Positions 26,424 to 34,712 of a stretch of 64,000 nucleotides of DNA are shown one piece after another (within the stretch, counting starts at the first letter, position 1; each line of letters begins with the position of its first letter). The stretch covers positions 1 through 64,000 of the forward strand of contig JAGRCP010000035.1 in the NCBI GenBank assembly GCA_020433455.1, read 5' to 3'. The stretch is from Caldilineaceae bacterium. GTDB lineage: Bacteria > Chloroflexota > Anaerolineae > Caldilineales > Caldilineaceae. A model generated the notes under the pieces. The model made no database searches. It saw only the letters and a program-made list of their open reading frames with translations, and was not told where the DNA came from. The position numbers and the translations under genes were made by a program.

Positions 26424-27857
26424 ATGTCACTCACGCCTCAACAACGTTCTCTTTTAAGTAATAGACTAGCTGACCTGTTTGATTCGTTTGAACTAAAAGA
26501 AATGGTTGGGCTATGCTTAGATGAAGATATAGAAAAAATTGTAGGGGGAAACACCCGAAGCGAAATTGCTTTTAATTTAGTTGAGTGGTCAAGACGACGC
26601 GGACGCATAGTAGAACTCATCCAATGTGCATCGAAGCAGCGTCCGCATGATGCCGCACTGAGCGACTTGCTCGCCACGCTCCAACAAACGGGCATTGACA
26701 TCAGAAATAGCGATGTTGAATCCAAGGGTAATCATAAAGGGAGAGCGGGAGCTCCCCTTTCTCGCAGAAGATGGACTAAGACAGCCCTCATTACTGTCTC
26801 CGTCGGCATCGTTTTGATCGGCGCCTTATTAATTCTGAGATGGGTGTCCCGCCCTGATGATAACAACAGGAATATAACGACTGCCCCCCCAATAACTGCT
26901 GAACTTCTGATTCCAACCAGTAATTCGGTAGACTCACCAAACGCAACACTCAAACCGAGTATAGCCCCCACTATGCCACCGATTGACACTCTACCTCCTG
27001 CAACCCCACCTGGAACAACGGAAGGAGGCGTAGAGGAAGCCCCGCTGATTCCGCTAACAACACTTTCACCAACACCAACAATAGTGTCAACGCCAACTTC
27101 TACACCTACATTTACACCTACCCCAACAGTAATACCTACTCCGGTTTTGCCGCTTTTAATTCAAAGATTGGAGCAAGAAATACTTTATCCCGGTCCCCTC
27201 TCTGTTACGGGTAGAGGACCGGCTAATCAAGAAATTCTTGTCATACTGACCGATGAATGGAGCTTTACCCCGCCGCTTACGCAAACTGCTACAGCTGATT
27301 CTTATGGAGAATGGCGCATTGATTCGCCATTTGCGATAACCGTAACCGGCAAGTTAACAGTTACTGCTCAAGTTGCCTCAGAAGAAGAAAGTCAGGCCGA
27401 AGCTCCTGCTGTTGCGGCTACAATATCGATCAATCCTTGCTTGCTTGAGCGAAGTTTGAATCCAAGTGAATTACCTTGTATTAATATTCAAAGCGATAAA
27501 GATATGATCAATCTTATTCACTCATTCAGGGCAATTCCCGTTGTGCGCTCATGCAAAACACCGTTCGATAATTCCGATGATTTCCTCAATATCAAAGTTT
27601 TTTACTTTGATCCGGATACAAACGTCAAAAAGCCGTTAAAGAGCAGTACGCAAATATCGTCTGATACTAACACCTGCTATGGCGAAGGGTTAAATAACAT
27701 AACTTTTGGGCCTACAGAGGTTATGTTATTGACCTCATTGACCCATGACCCCATCGAATTGATAATCGAGTTCTGGGATGAGCGAGATAATAATAAAAAA
27801 CGCCGGCTGCCACTCCATATTCAGCAGGCTATACCTGACGTAGACGCTTCCCAATAA
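26424..27857 (+). CDS. EAD1-like domain protein with one membrane helix and Ig-like outer domain
   Basis: 477 residues. Residues 1-90 form an effector-associated domain (LSNRLADLFDSFEL, LDEDIEKIV, WSRRRGRIVELI, KQRPHDAALSDLL) that aligns with the N-terminus of the STAND protein at 1-1909. One membrane helix lies at about 119-141, and basic residues before it place the EAD inside. A Pro/Thr-rich linker (about 151-245) leads to an Ig-like domain (about 250-335) and a cysteine-containing C-terminus. This looks like a surface receptor or anchor with a cytoplasmic adaptor (inference). The ATG 42 codons into the open frame is chosen because the EAD starts there and the earlier part overlaps the promoter. 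Base composition is visibly AT-richer than the neighbours. Confidence 0.8.
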   Translation: MSLTPQQRSLLSNRLADLFDSFELKEMVGLCLDEDIEKIVGGNTRSEIAFNLVEWSRRRGRIVELIQCASKQRPHDAALSDLLATLQQTGIDIRNSDVESKGNHKGRAGAPLSRRRWTKTALITVSVGIVLIGALLILRWVSRPDDNNRNITTAPPITAELLIPTSNSVDSPNATLKPSIAPTMPPIDTLPPATPPGTTEGGVEEAPLIPLTTLSPTPTIVSTPTSTPTFTPTPTVIPTPVLPLLIQRLEQEILYPGPLSVTGRGPANQEILVILTDEWSFTPPLTQTATADSYGEWRIDSPFAITVTGKLTVTAQVASEEESQAEAPAVAATISINPCLLERSLNPSELPCINIQSDKDMINLIHSFRAIPVVRSCKTPFDNSDDFLNIKVFYFDPDTNVKKPLKSSTQISSDTNTCYGEGLNNITFGPTEVMLLTSLTHDPIELIIEFWDERDNNKKRRLPLHIQQAIPDVDASQ

Positions 27858-27910
27858 GATTGAATTAGAAATCGGTCTTGGTCTAACAGACCACTATCAC
27901 GGAGCCAACT

Positions 27911-29842
27911 ATGATGCTTCACCTCCGCCTGTTCCGTCTATCTCGTCCTATAATTATCTTCTTCCTCACAACCAGCATCCTGGGAGGAATTTGGTTAGCG
28001 TTTGATACAGATAAGTTCTATGCTCAAGATAACGATGTAGTAGATTCCAGCGCGGGCACAATCCCGTCTCCGCCAAACGATCTAGGCACTGAATTCCTGC
28101 AATCCTCTGACTCGCTTACGCTGAATCTTCCTTTGGAACATTTTCCGGAACAGTCGTGGGCGGTCATATATTTAGCTTCCGGACAGGAAGGGGGAAGTCC
28201 GTTTTTTGAAGTCGGTACATCAATTAAGCATACGATTTCCTGGCGTTTTATCGATAGAGCCGAACTCCAGTCCGCGGGAATACAAGAAATCGATTTTCCT
28301 CTTCCTCAACCGGGAAGGAACATCTGCGGGGACGAAAGGGTAGACCGCGGTTCGACATCATGGATCATCTATACGTACAAACCGGACACAAGCGAAACTG
28401 AAGAGTACCCACGCGTTCCAACCGAAAATCATGCATTTGTAACTGATGCTTGCGACAAAAATACATCGCTATTTGCAGGACGACTAAGCTTGATTGATTC
28501 TGACAGTCAAGCAGGCACCTATATACAATTTGAATATTTGCCGACTCCGACCCCCACATTTCTACCGACGCCATCACCGCTACCTTCATCCACGTCTTTA
28601 CCAACAGCTACCCCCACTGAACGACCGACTGTCACTCCAACGCCGACAGAAGGGCCGGACATCGTAGCGACAGTAATAGCAGCCAACGCTTCTGATGCTG
28701 AAGCTGTTGCTACAGTTATGACAGAGTTACAAGAAATGCAAAATGAAGCTCAAAAAGCGCAAATGGAAGAATTACAAGGGCAACTCAACACAATAGAAGA
28801 TCAGCTTACCCAGCTTAACTTGCCTACAGAAACATTGCAGCCACCCCCCACACCCAATACATATGCGACAAAAGAAGCTGAAGCGACGCTTATTGCAAAT
28901 ATCGTAAACGGCGTCATTGCCGCGCTACCTACCCAACAGCCATATATTTCAGAGCAGAGCCTCACACTACCTGAACAGGCAGCACCAGACCCCTATATCT
29001 CAATCAACGACTTGGCGATCAATGAAGATGGTTGGATTGCTATCTTCGATGGCGAAGATATTACTGCTCAGCCAATTGGCCTCAGCCTCGCCCCGGCAGG
29101 CATTTATGATCGGTATGAAGTACGGCTTATTCGTCAACCGACCACAAATGTATTGACAGCTGCCGTCTTCGCCGACCGCGGTACGCGCGGCAGCTTTGAC
29201 CCTGCAAGCGATCCATTAATGGTATCGTCAATTGTGAGTCAAGAGCCGCTTATTTCTACTCTTACTATCGCTACGCCTATACCGACCAATACGCCTACAT
29301 CGGTCAATACATCGACATCCCCCCCCACTGCTGCACCGACCAACACGAATACATCGACGCCCATCCCTACTGCTGCACCTACCAACACGCCTACGCCTCC
29401 AAGCCCTCCTCTTGACTTTAGTATCGATTTCGATGACAGGAACAATAAGCGCGTCTGCGGTTCATTACATCAAGATACAGGCCAGCCTGTCGTTGTATGG
29501 GAAAAAAGGGAAATTGCCCAAATCACCTACAGCAGAAGGGTCGATATCGAGAAGTATCTGGAGTCATACGAATTCGATCTGGGCGCAATCGACCAGGATG
29601 TAAATTTCAGGGTTGGAGACCCGGCTCCGGTTTGGAAAGATTTGATAAATGATGAGCAGGATAATCGACTCATGCGCGATACGGCATACGAGATATCAAC
29701 GCCTAGTATCTATCTAGGCGATTTACAAAAAGAAGGTATTTATCATTTGGTGATTGTCGCAACAGACAAAAATACCGGCGCCCAAACGGTTTTGGCTCCG
29801 TCAGGTTGCTTCTTCAAAATTCACCAGAGTTTATTTGAATAA
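27911..29842 (+). CDS. Secreted or anchored Pro/Thr-rich protein with coiled coil and DUF7282-like domain
   Basis: 643 residues. A hydrophobic helix at about 12-30 is a signal peptide or anchor. A first extracellular domain (40-208) has several cysteines. PT-rich linker 1 (210-249) leads to a probable coiled coil (251-305, rich in Ala/Glu/Gln). The segment 361-440 (ISINDLAINEDGWIAIFDG, then ADRGTRGSFDPASD) resembles DUF7282. PT-rich linker 2 (455-500) precedes a C-terminal domain (501-643). It begins 53 bases after the EAD membrane gene and shares its AT-rich composition, so they form one unit. The pair may interact outside the cell (inference). Confidence 0.75.
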   Translation: MMLHLRLFRLSRPIIIFFLTTSILGGIWLAFDTDKFYAQDNDVVDSSAGTIPSPPNDLGTEFLQSSDSLTLNLPLEHFPEQSWAVIYLASGQEGGSPFFEVGTSIKHTISWRFIDRAELQSAGIQEIDFPLPQPGRNICGDERVDRGSTSWIIYTYKPDTSETEEYPRVPTENHAFVTDACDKNTSLFAGRLSLIDSDSQAGTYIQFEYLPTPTPTFLPTPSPLPSSTSLPTATPTERPTVTPTPTEGPDIVATVIAANASDAEAVATVMTELQEMQNEAQKAQMEELQGQLNTIEDQLTQLNLPTETLQPPPTPNTYATKEAEATLIANIVNGVIAALPTQQPYISEQSLTLPEQAAPDPYISINDLAINEDGWIAIFDGEDITAQPIGLSLAPAGIYDRYEVRLIRQPTTNVLTAAVFADRGTRGSFDPASDPLMVSSIVSQEPLISTLTIATPIPTNTPTSVNTSTSPPTAAPTNTNTSTPIPTAAPTNTPTPPSPPLDFSIDFDDRNNKRVCGSLHQDTGQPVVVWEKREIAQITYSRRVDIEKYLESYEFDLGAIDQDVNFRVGDPAPVWKDLINDEQDNRLMRDTAYEISTPSIYLGDLQKEGIYHLVIVATDKNTGAQTVLAPSGCFFKIHQSLFE

Positions 29843-29864
29843 CATTCGATAAGGAGCCCACTCC

Positions 29865-30365
29865 ATGACCGTCAAGCCTGGCTGGCCCGGCCGCGTCTTT
29901 GAAGACTTTGCGGTCGGCGACGTCTATCCTCACCGCCTGGGGCGCACCATCAGCGAGGTGGACAACACCTGGTTCACCCTTCTCACGGTGAATCCCAATC
30001 CCATCCATTTTGACGCGCACTACGCGGCTCAGACTGAGTTCGGCAAGCCCCTGGTGGACTCCACCTTCACCCTGGCGCTGATCACCGGGCTGTCGGTGGC
30101 CGATATCTCCCAGAATGCAATCAACCTGGGCTGGGATGACGTACGCCTGCCCGCGCCCGTCTTTGCCGGCGATACCCTCTACGCCCAGAGCGAGGTGTTG
30201 GAAGTACGCGCCTCCCAATCCCGCCCCCGCCAGGGAATTGTGCGCGTGCGCACTTCCGGCTTCAACCAGAACGGCACGGTGGTCATCGAGTTTGTGCGCA
30301 CCATCATGGTTTACAAGCGCGGCTGCGTCCCGGAGGTAGAGCGGCCGGGAATTGATCGGAGGTGA
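29865..30365 (+). CDS. MaoC-family dehydratase (hot-dog fold)
   Basis: 166 residues. VFEDFAVGDVYPHRLGRTISEVDNTWF is the typical MaoC start. NPNPIHFDAHYAA carries the catalytic Asp/His hydratase motif, and the C-terminus has the RVRTSGFNQNGTVV strand pattern. Members hydrate enoyl-CoA or related thioesters, such as mesaconyl-CoA. AAGGAG precedes the ATG. GC content returns to the genome norm here. It starts the rightward run leading into the ygeY-yqeB cluster, though its link to that pathway is unclear. Confidence 0.88.
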   Translation: MTVKPGWPGRVFEDFAVGDVYPHRLGRTISEVDNTWFTLLTVNPNPIHFDAHYAAQTEFGKPLVDSTFTLALITGLSVADISQNAINLGWDDVRLPAPVFAGDTLYAQSEVLEVRASQSRPRQGIVRVRTSGFNQNGTVVIEFVRTIMVYKRGCVPEVERPGIDRR

Positions 30366-30513
30366 CGCGGCGTGCCGGAAGCCGTGAATGCGCATTTCTC
30401 CGCAGAATCCCCATCCCCTTCACTCTGTCCCACGCTTGGCTGGATGCTTCTCCCTGTTGTACGATATGGGGAAACTCTACCCGCCCCATTTCATCACCAG
30501 GAAGGATTATAGT

Positions 30514-31728
30514 ATGCCGGACTCATCCGCCGTCCAGACCGTTCATCAGGCCGTAGAGGCTCACCGCGAGGCAATCATCCGTTTTCTGCGCGAGATCGTC
30601 GCCATCCCCAGCATGGAGAGCCAGTTAGGCGCGGTAGGCGAACGCGTGGCCGAGGAGATGAACCGCCTGGGCTTTGACGAGGTGCGCTTCGACAAGATGG
30701 GCAACATCTTCGGGCGTATGGGCCACGGGCCCACCGTCATTGTCTACGACAGCCACATCGATACCGTGGGCGTAGGCGACCCCAGCGCATGGGCGTGGGA
30801 TCCATTCCAGGGGAAAGTGGAGGACGGCGTGCTTTTCGCACGCGGCGCGTGCGATGAGAAGGGCTCCACGCCGGGCATGATCTACGGCATCGCCCTGGGC
30901 CGTGATCTGGGCCTCATCGACCCCGACCGGTTCACCATGTACTACTTCGGCAACATGGAAGAGTGGTGCGACGGCATTGCGCCCAACAGCTTCGTGGAGG
31001 CCGATCCCCAGGTGCGGCCCGATTTCGTAGTCATCGGCGAACCGACCAAGATGCAGGTCTATCGGGGCCATAAGGGCCGGCTGGAGCTGAAGATTACGGC
31101 CAAGGGCAAGAGCGCCCACGCCGCGGCCAATCAGCTGGGCGACAACGCGATCTACAAGATGCTGCCCGTCATTGAGGCCATCAGCCGGATGGAACCGGAG
31201 TTGGGCGACGATCCCTTCCTGGGCCACGGCAAGATCACCGTGAGCGACATGGAAGTGAGCACACCCTCCATCAACGCAGTGCCGGACGAATGTACCATCT
31301 ATATCGACCGGCGCATGACCTTCGGCGAAACCCGGGCAGACGTGCGCCGCCAGCTGGAAGCCGTCATCCCGGCGGACAAGCGCAGCGACTTCACCATTGA
31401 GGAACTGTTTTACGATGAGCCCAGCTACACCGGTTTCGTCTTCCCCGTGGAAAAATATTTTCCCGCCTGGGCCTATGCAGAAGACCATCCCCTGGTGCAG
31501 GCCGGTCAGGCGACCCGCACGGCCATCGGCCTGCCCGATGCGCCCAGCGGCAAGTGGGGCTTCAGCACCAACGGCATCTACTGGGCGGGCAAAGCCGACA
31601 TTCCGTCCATCGGCTTCGGCCCGGGCGACGAGTTGACCGCCCACACCACCGAAGACAGCGTTGCCCTGGATGACGTGGTCAAGGCGACGGAGTTTTATGC
31701 CCTGCTGCCGGGGATGATTGAAGATTGA
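30514..31728 (+). CDS. ygeY: YgeY-family M20 metallohydrolase
   Basis: A 404-residue M20 peptidase-like enzyme. Metal ligands and catalytic acid are visible in DSHIDTVG, GACDEKGSTPGM, NMEEWCDG and the C-terminal ELTAHTTEDSV. YgeY enzymes are tied to selenium-dependent hydroxylase loci and to anaerobic urate breakdown, probably cleaving an N-carbamoyl or acyl amino acid intermediate. The ATG at 30514 follows GAAGGA and is preferred to the upstream in-frame ATG at 30388, whose extra 42 residues look non-coding. The stop codon lies inside a heptamer repeat. Confidence 0.88.
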   Translation: MPDSSAVQTVHQAVEAHREAIIRFLREIVAIPSMESQLGAVGERVAEEMNRLGFDEVRFDKMGNIFGRMGHGPTVIVYDSHIDTVGVGDPSAWAWDPFQGKVEDGVLFARGACDEKGSTPGMIYGIALGRDLGLIDPDRFTMYYFGNMEEWCDGIAPNSFVEADPQVRPDFVVIGEPTKMQVYRGHKGRLELKITAKGKSAHAAANQLGDNAIYKMLPVIEAISRMEPELGDDPFLGHGKITVSDMEVSTPSINAVPDECTIYIDRRMTFGETRADVRRQLEAVIPADKRSDFTIEELFYDEPSYTGFVFPVEKYFPAWAYAEDHPLVQAGQATRTAIGLPDAPSGKWGFSTNGIYWAGKADIPSIGFGPGDELTAHTTEDSVALDDVVKATEFYALLPGMIED

Positions 31729-31804
31729 AGATTGAAGATTGAAGATTGGTCCGGCCGATCCGACGCTTCGATCAATCTCTAATCTCCCAATCTCCAATCT
31801 CTCA
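31716..31804. repeat. Heptamer array GATTGAA x5 with inverted AATCTCC array
   Basis: Four GATTGAA units and one GATTGGT fill 31716-31750. The ygeY stop codon is formed within them. After a 25-base spacer, CAATCTC-type units run on the plus strand to about 31800, giving partly complementary arms. It is one of three spacers in the window built from the GAGATTG word. Confidence 0.8.
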
Positions 31805-31828
31805 TCCTCGCCACGGAACCCTGTCAAC

Positions 31829-32758
31829 ATGAACAAATCGCTCGACGTCCGTCGTATCGCCATCTACCTGCTCTTCGCCTTCGGCATTGCCTGGGCCACG
31901 GCGCTGGTCATCTGGCGCACCGGCGGTTTGACCGATAGCCCCCTGCTGCTGACGGCGCCCTTCCCGCTGAGCCTGGCCACCGCCCTCATGGCCACGACGT
32001 ACATGTTCGCGCCCGCGCTGGCGGTGGTCCTCACCCGGCTGGTAACGCGGGAAGGCTGGGGCAATGCCTGGCTGCGGCCGCGCCTGCGCATGGGCTGGCC
32101 CTACTGGCTGGCGGGGTGGATCGGCCCCGGCATTCTCACCATCCTGGGCGGGGCGCTCTTTTTCGCCATTTTCCCCCGCTTCTTCGATCCGCAACTGGGC
32201 GCGCTACAGGAGATACTGGACGCCCAGACCGCGCAACTGGGCCAGGAGGTCGCCCTGCCTATCTCCCTGCCGATGCTGGTTGTGGCGCAGACCGCCCAGG
32301 CCATGCTCATTGCGCCCCTCCTCAACAGCCTCTTCACCTTCGGCGAGGAGTGGGGCTGGCGGGGCTATCTCCAGCCCAAACTTATGACGGGATTGGGCTG
32401 GCGGCGGACCATGCTGCTCATGGGCGTGATCTGGGGCGTCTGGCACTGGCCCCTTATCTTCATGGGCTACGAGTACGGTTTCGACTATCCCGGCGCGCCG
32501 TGGCTGGGGCCGCTGGTCTTTCTCTGGTTCACGTTCGTCGTGGGAACCTTCCTTGGCTGGCTGGCCCTCAAGGGCAAAAGCGTCTGGCCCGCGGTGATCG
32601 GTCATGCCGCGATCAACGGCATCGCCGCACTGCCCGCGCTCTTCGTACAGGGTGAACCGAATCCGCTGCTGGGGCCGCTGCCCATCGGGCTGATTGGGTC
32701 GGCGGGCTTTGCGGTCGTAGCGTTGTGGCTGTTTTTCAGGCAGGATCAACATTCTTAA
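31829..32758 (+). CDS. CPBP-family intramembrane metalloprotease
   Basis: 309 residues with about eight hydrophobic segments. The Abi/CPBP motifs are present: EEWGWRGYL (EExxxR), VWHWPL (FxxxH type) and HAAINGIAAL. Bacterial members cleave membrane proteins or act in peptide immunity and prenyl processing. The ATG at 31829 is preferred because the upstream in-frame codons lie in the repeat array. It sits inside the yge-type cluster, where no such gene is expected from E. coli, with normal GC and the same strand. Confidence 0.85.
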   Translation: MNKSLDVRRIAIYLLFAFGIAWATALVIWRTGGLTDSPLLLTAPFPLSLATALMATTYMFAPALAVVLTRLVTREGWGNAWLRPRLRMGWPYWLAGWIGPGILTILGGALFFAIFPRFFDPQLGALQEILDAQTAQLGQEVALPISLPMLVVAQTAQAMLIAPLLNSLFTFGEEWGWRGYLQPKLMTGLGWRRTMLLMGVIWGVWHWPLIFMGYEYGFDYPGAPWLGPLVFLWFTFVVGTFLGWLALKGKSVWPAVIGHAAINGIAALPALFVQGEPNPLLGPLPIGLIGSAGFAVVALWLFFRQDQHS

Positions 32759-32784
32759 ATATCAGGAACCATCAGGAGACACAA

Positions 32785-33762
32785 ATGCAAACAAGCTTGC
32801 GCGGTCGCGACTTTATCAGCGACATGGACTTCAGCAAGGAAGAGATCGAGACCGTCATCGACGTGGCGCTCAAGCTCAAGCGCGATCGGGCGCTGGGCGT
32901 CGGCCACCCTATCCTGCGGGACAAGGTGCTGGCCATGCTCTTCTTCTTCACCAGCACCCGCACCCGCTCCAGCTTTGAGGCGGGCATGGCCCAGCTCGGC
33001 GGTCACGCGGCCTTCATCGACAGCACCACGACCCAGATCAGCCACGGCGACACGGCCAAGGAGATCGGCGAAATCTACGGCCGCTACTACGACGGCATCG
33101 CTATCCGCCAGTGCGACTGGAACTTCGGCAACCAGTACATCAACGAGGTTGCGCAGGCCAGCCGCGTGCCCGTGCTCAACATGCAGTGCGACGTCTATCA
33201 CCCCTTCCAGATCCTGGCCGATCTCATGACCATTATCGAGAAGGTGGGCGATCCCCGGGGCAAGACCATCAACGTAAGCTGGGCCTACGCCAGCAGCTAC
33301 CAGAAGCCCATCTCCGTGCCTCAGAGCCTCATTCTCCAGATGACCCGCTTCGGCATGAACGTGCGCCTGACGCGGCCGCCGGAATACAAGCTCATGCCCG
33401 ACATCGTCCAGCAGGCCAAGGACAACGCGAAAAAATTCGGCGGCAGCTTCGAGACGCTGGACGACTTTGACGCCGGCTTCAAGGACGCCGACATCGTCTA
33501 CCCCAAGAGCTGGGGCGCGCTCCTCACCACCGACGATGACGAAGAGAGCGCCAAGATCGGCAAGCAGTACACCGACTGGATCGCGGATGAACGGCGCATG
33601 GCCCTGGCCAAACCTAACGCGTTCTACATGCACTGTCTGCCCGCTGACCGCAACATCGAAGTCACCGACGGCGTCATCGACGGCGAGCAATCGGTCGTCT
33701 ACGATGAAGCCGAAAACCGCATGCACGTGCAAAAGGCGGTCATGGCGCTGACCATGAACTGA
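32785..33762 (+). CDS. ygeW: YgeW-like knotted carbamoyltransferase
   Basis: 325 residues of the aspartate/ornithine carbamoyltransferase fold. Carbamoyl phosphate would bind at FTSTRTRSSFEAG. QCDVYHPFQILADL, SWAYASSYQKPISVPQ, YPKSWGALL and MHCLPADR all match YgeW more closely than OTC. The YgeW substrate is uncertain; in the purine locus it probably phosphorolyses a carbamoylated intermediate to carbamoyl phosphate. AGGAG lies seven bases before the ATG. Confidence 0.88.
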   Translation: MQTSLRGRDFISDMDFSKEEIETVIDVALKLKRDRALGVGHPILRDKVLAMLFFFTSTRTRSSFEAGMAQLGGHAAFIDSTTTQISHGDTAKEIGEIYGRYYDGIAIRQCDWNFGNQYINEVAQASRVPVLNMQCDVYHPFQILADLMTIIEKVGDPRGKTINVSWAYASSYQKPISVPQSLILQMTRFGMNVRLTRPPEYKLMPDIVQQAKDNAKKFGGSFETLDDFDAGFKDADIVYPKSWGALLTTDDDEESAKIGKQYTDWIADERRMALAKPNAFYMHCLPADRNIEVTDGVIDGEQSVVYDEAENRMHVQKAVMALTMN

Positions 33763-33774
33763 GCGAAGAGCAAT

Positions 33775-33830
33775 CTCTCAATCTCCTAATCGCCCCCATC
33801 TCCGGGCAATGAGGTTGAGAGATTTACAAT
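33775..33830. repeat. Inverted GAGATTG-type spacer repeat
   Basis: AATCTCTCAATCTCCT (about 33775-33790) and GAGGTTGAGAGATTT further right are mostly complementary around a C-rich loop. This matches the repeat word at 31716-31804 and 59383-59481. It lies between ygeW and the FAD-subunit gene. Confidence 0.65.
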
Positions 33831-33850
33831 CACGTTATCGAGGAGTCATC

Positions 33851-34618
33851 ATGCAAGCGAAGATTGTCGCCTATCATCGGCCCGCAAGCGTAGATGAAGC
33901 CCTGGCGCTGCTGGCCCGAACGGGCGTGACGTCCGCACTCGTGGCGGGCGGGACCCAGGCCGTACCTCACCTGCGCAGCCTGCCCACGGCGGACCAGCCG
34001 GACGAGATCATCGATCTCCAGGCGCTGCCGCTGACGGACCTGACGGCGGGCGACGGAGAAGCCCGGGCAGGCGCGCTCGTCACGCTCCATGCCCTGGCCG
34101 AGTGCGAAGCCCTGCCCGGAACGATCCGGGACGCGGCCCGCCGCGCCGGCCCCAATACCCTGCGCCACGCGGCTACCTTGGGCGGCACGCTGGCCGCGGG
34201 CGAAGCAACCAGCGAACTGCTGGCCGCACTCCTGGTCTACGAAGCGGACGTGATCATAACCGACGCAGAAGGCGAGCGGACGCCGGCTCTGGCCGACTTC
34301 CTGGCGGATCCCGACCGCATGCGCGGTTCCGGCCTCATTACCGGCGCGCGCTGGCGCACAGACGGCCGCAGCGCCGCGGCCCGGGTGGCGCGCACGCCCG
34401 CCGACGATCCCATCGTGGCCGCAGTGGCCCGCCGGACAGAGGACGGCGGGACGCGCCTGGCTTTCTGCGGCGTGGCCGCAACGCCAATCCTGGTCCGTCC
34501 CGAAGATATTGATGCGCAAATCGATCCGCCGAGCGACTTCCGCGGTTCATCAGAATATCGCAGCGCCATGGCAAACATTCTCACCGCCCGGGTCATGGAA
34601 GAGTTGGCGATTGTCTGA
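33851..34618 (+). CDS. FAD-binding subunit of a molybdenum hydroxylase (XdhB/YgfM-like)
   Basis: 255 residues of the CO-dehydrogenase FAD-binding family. The first FAD motif is ALVAGGTQAVPHL, and the second region is LRHAATLGGTLAAGEATSEL. It should pass electrons from a Mo-hydroxylase to an acceptor. GAGGAG precedes the ATG at 33851, 42 bases inside a longer open frame. XdhD is the next gene and the probable partner, although XdhD seems to lack the Fe-S relay between Mo and FAD. Confidence 0.85.
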   Translation: MQAKIVAYHRPASVDEALALLARTGVTSALVAGGTQAVPHLRSLPTADQPDEIIDLQALPLTDLTAGDGEARAGALVTLHALAECEALPGTIRDAARRAGPNTLRHAATLGGTLAAGEATSELLAALLVYEADVIITDAEGERTPALADFLADPDRMRGSGLITGARWRTDGRSAAARVARTPADDPIVAAVARRTEDGGTRLAFCGVAATPILVRPEDIDAQIDPPSDFRGSSEYRSAMANILTARVMEELAIV

Positions 34619-34654
34619 TTAATTGTCCGCCAATAACATAACAATTGCGATCCC

Positions 34655-34672
34655 GCCGGACTGATATCCGGC
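34655..34672. repeat. GCCGGACTGATATCCGGC palindrome
   Basis: GCCGGA and TCCGGC flank six bases. The words GGACT and GGCGCTCCCAG on its right tie it to the GGAGTGCCGG family at 3310-3337. It lies between the FAD-subunit gene and xdhD. Confidence 0.6.
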
Positions 34673-34712
34673 GCTCCCAGGCGCTGCAACAAACCATGAA
34701 GGAGACAGGCTG

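Noticed and set aside
32785-33762. Ornithine carbamoyltransferase (argF)
   Set aside because: There are no arginine genes nearby; QCDVYHPFQ, WAYASSYQKP and MHCLPAD match YgeW, and ygeY, xdhD, ssnA and yqeB are adjacent.
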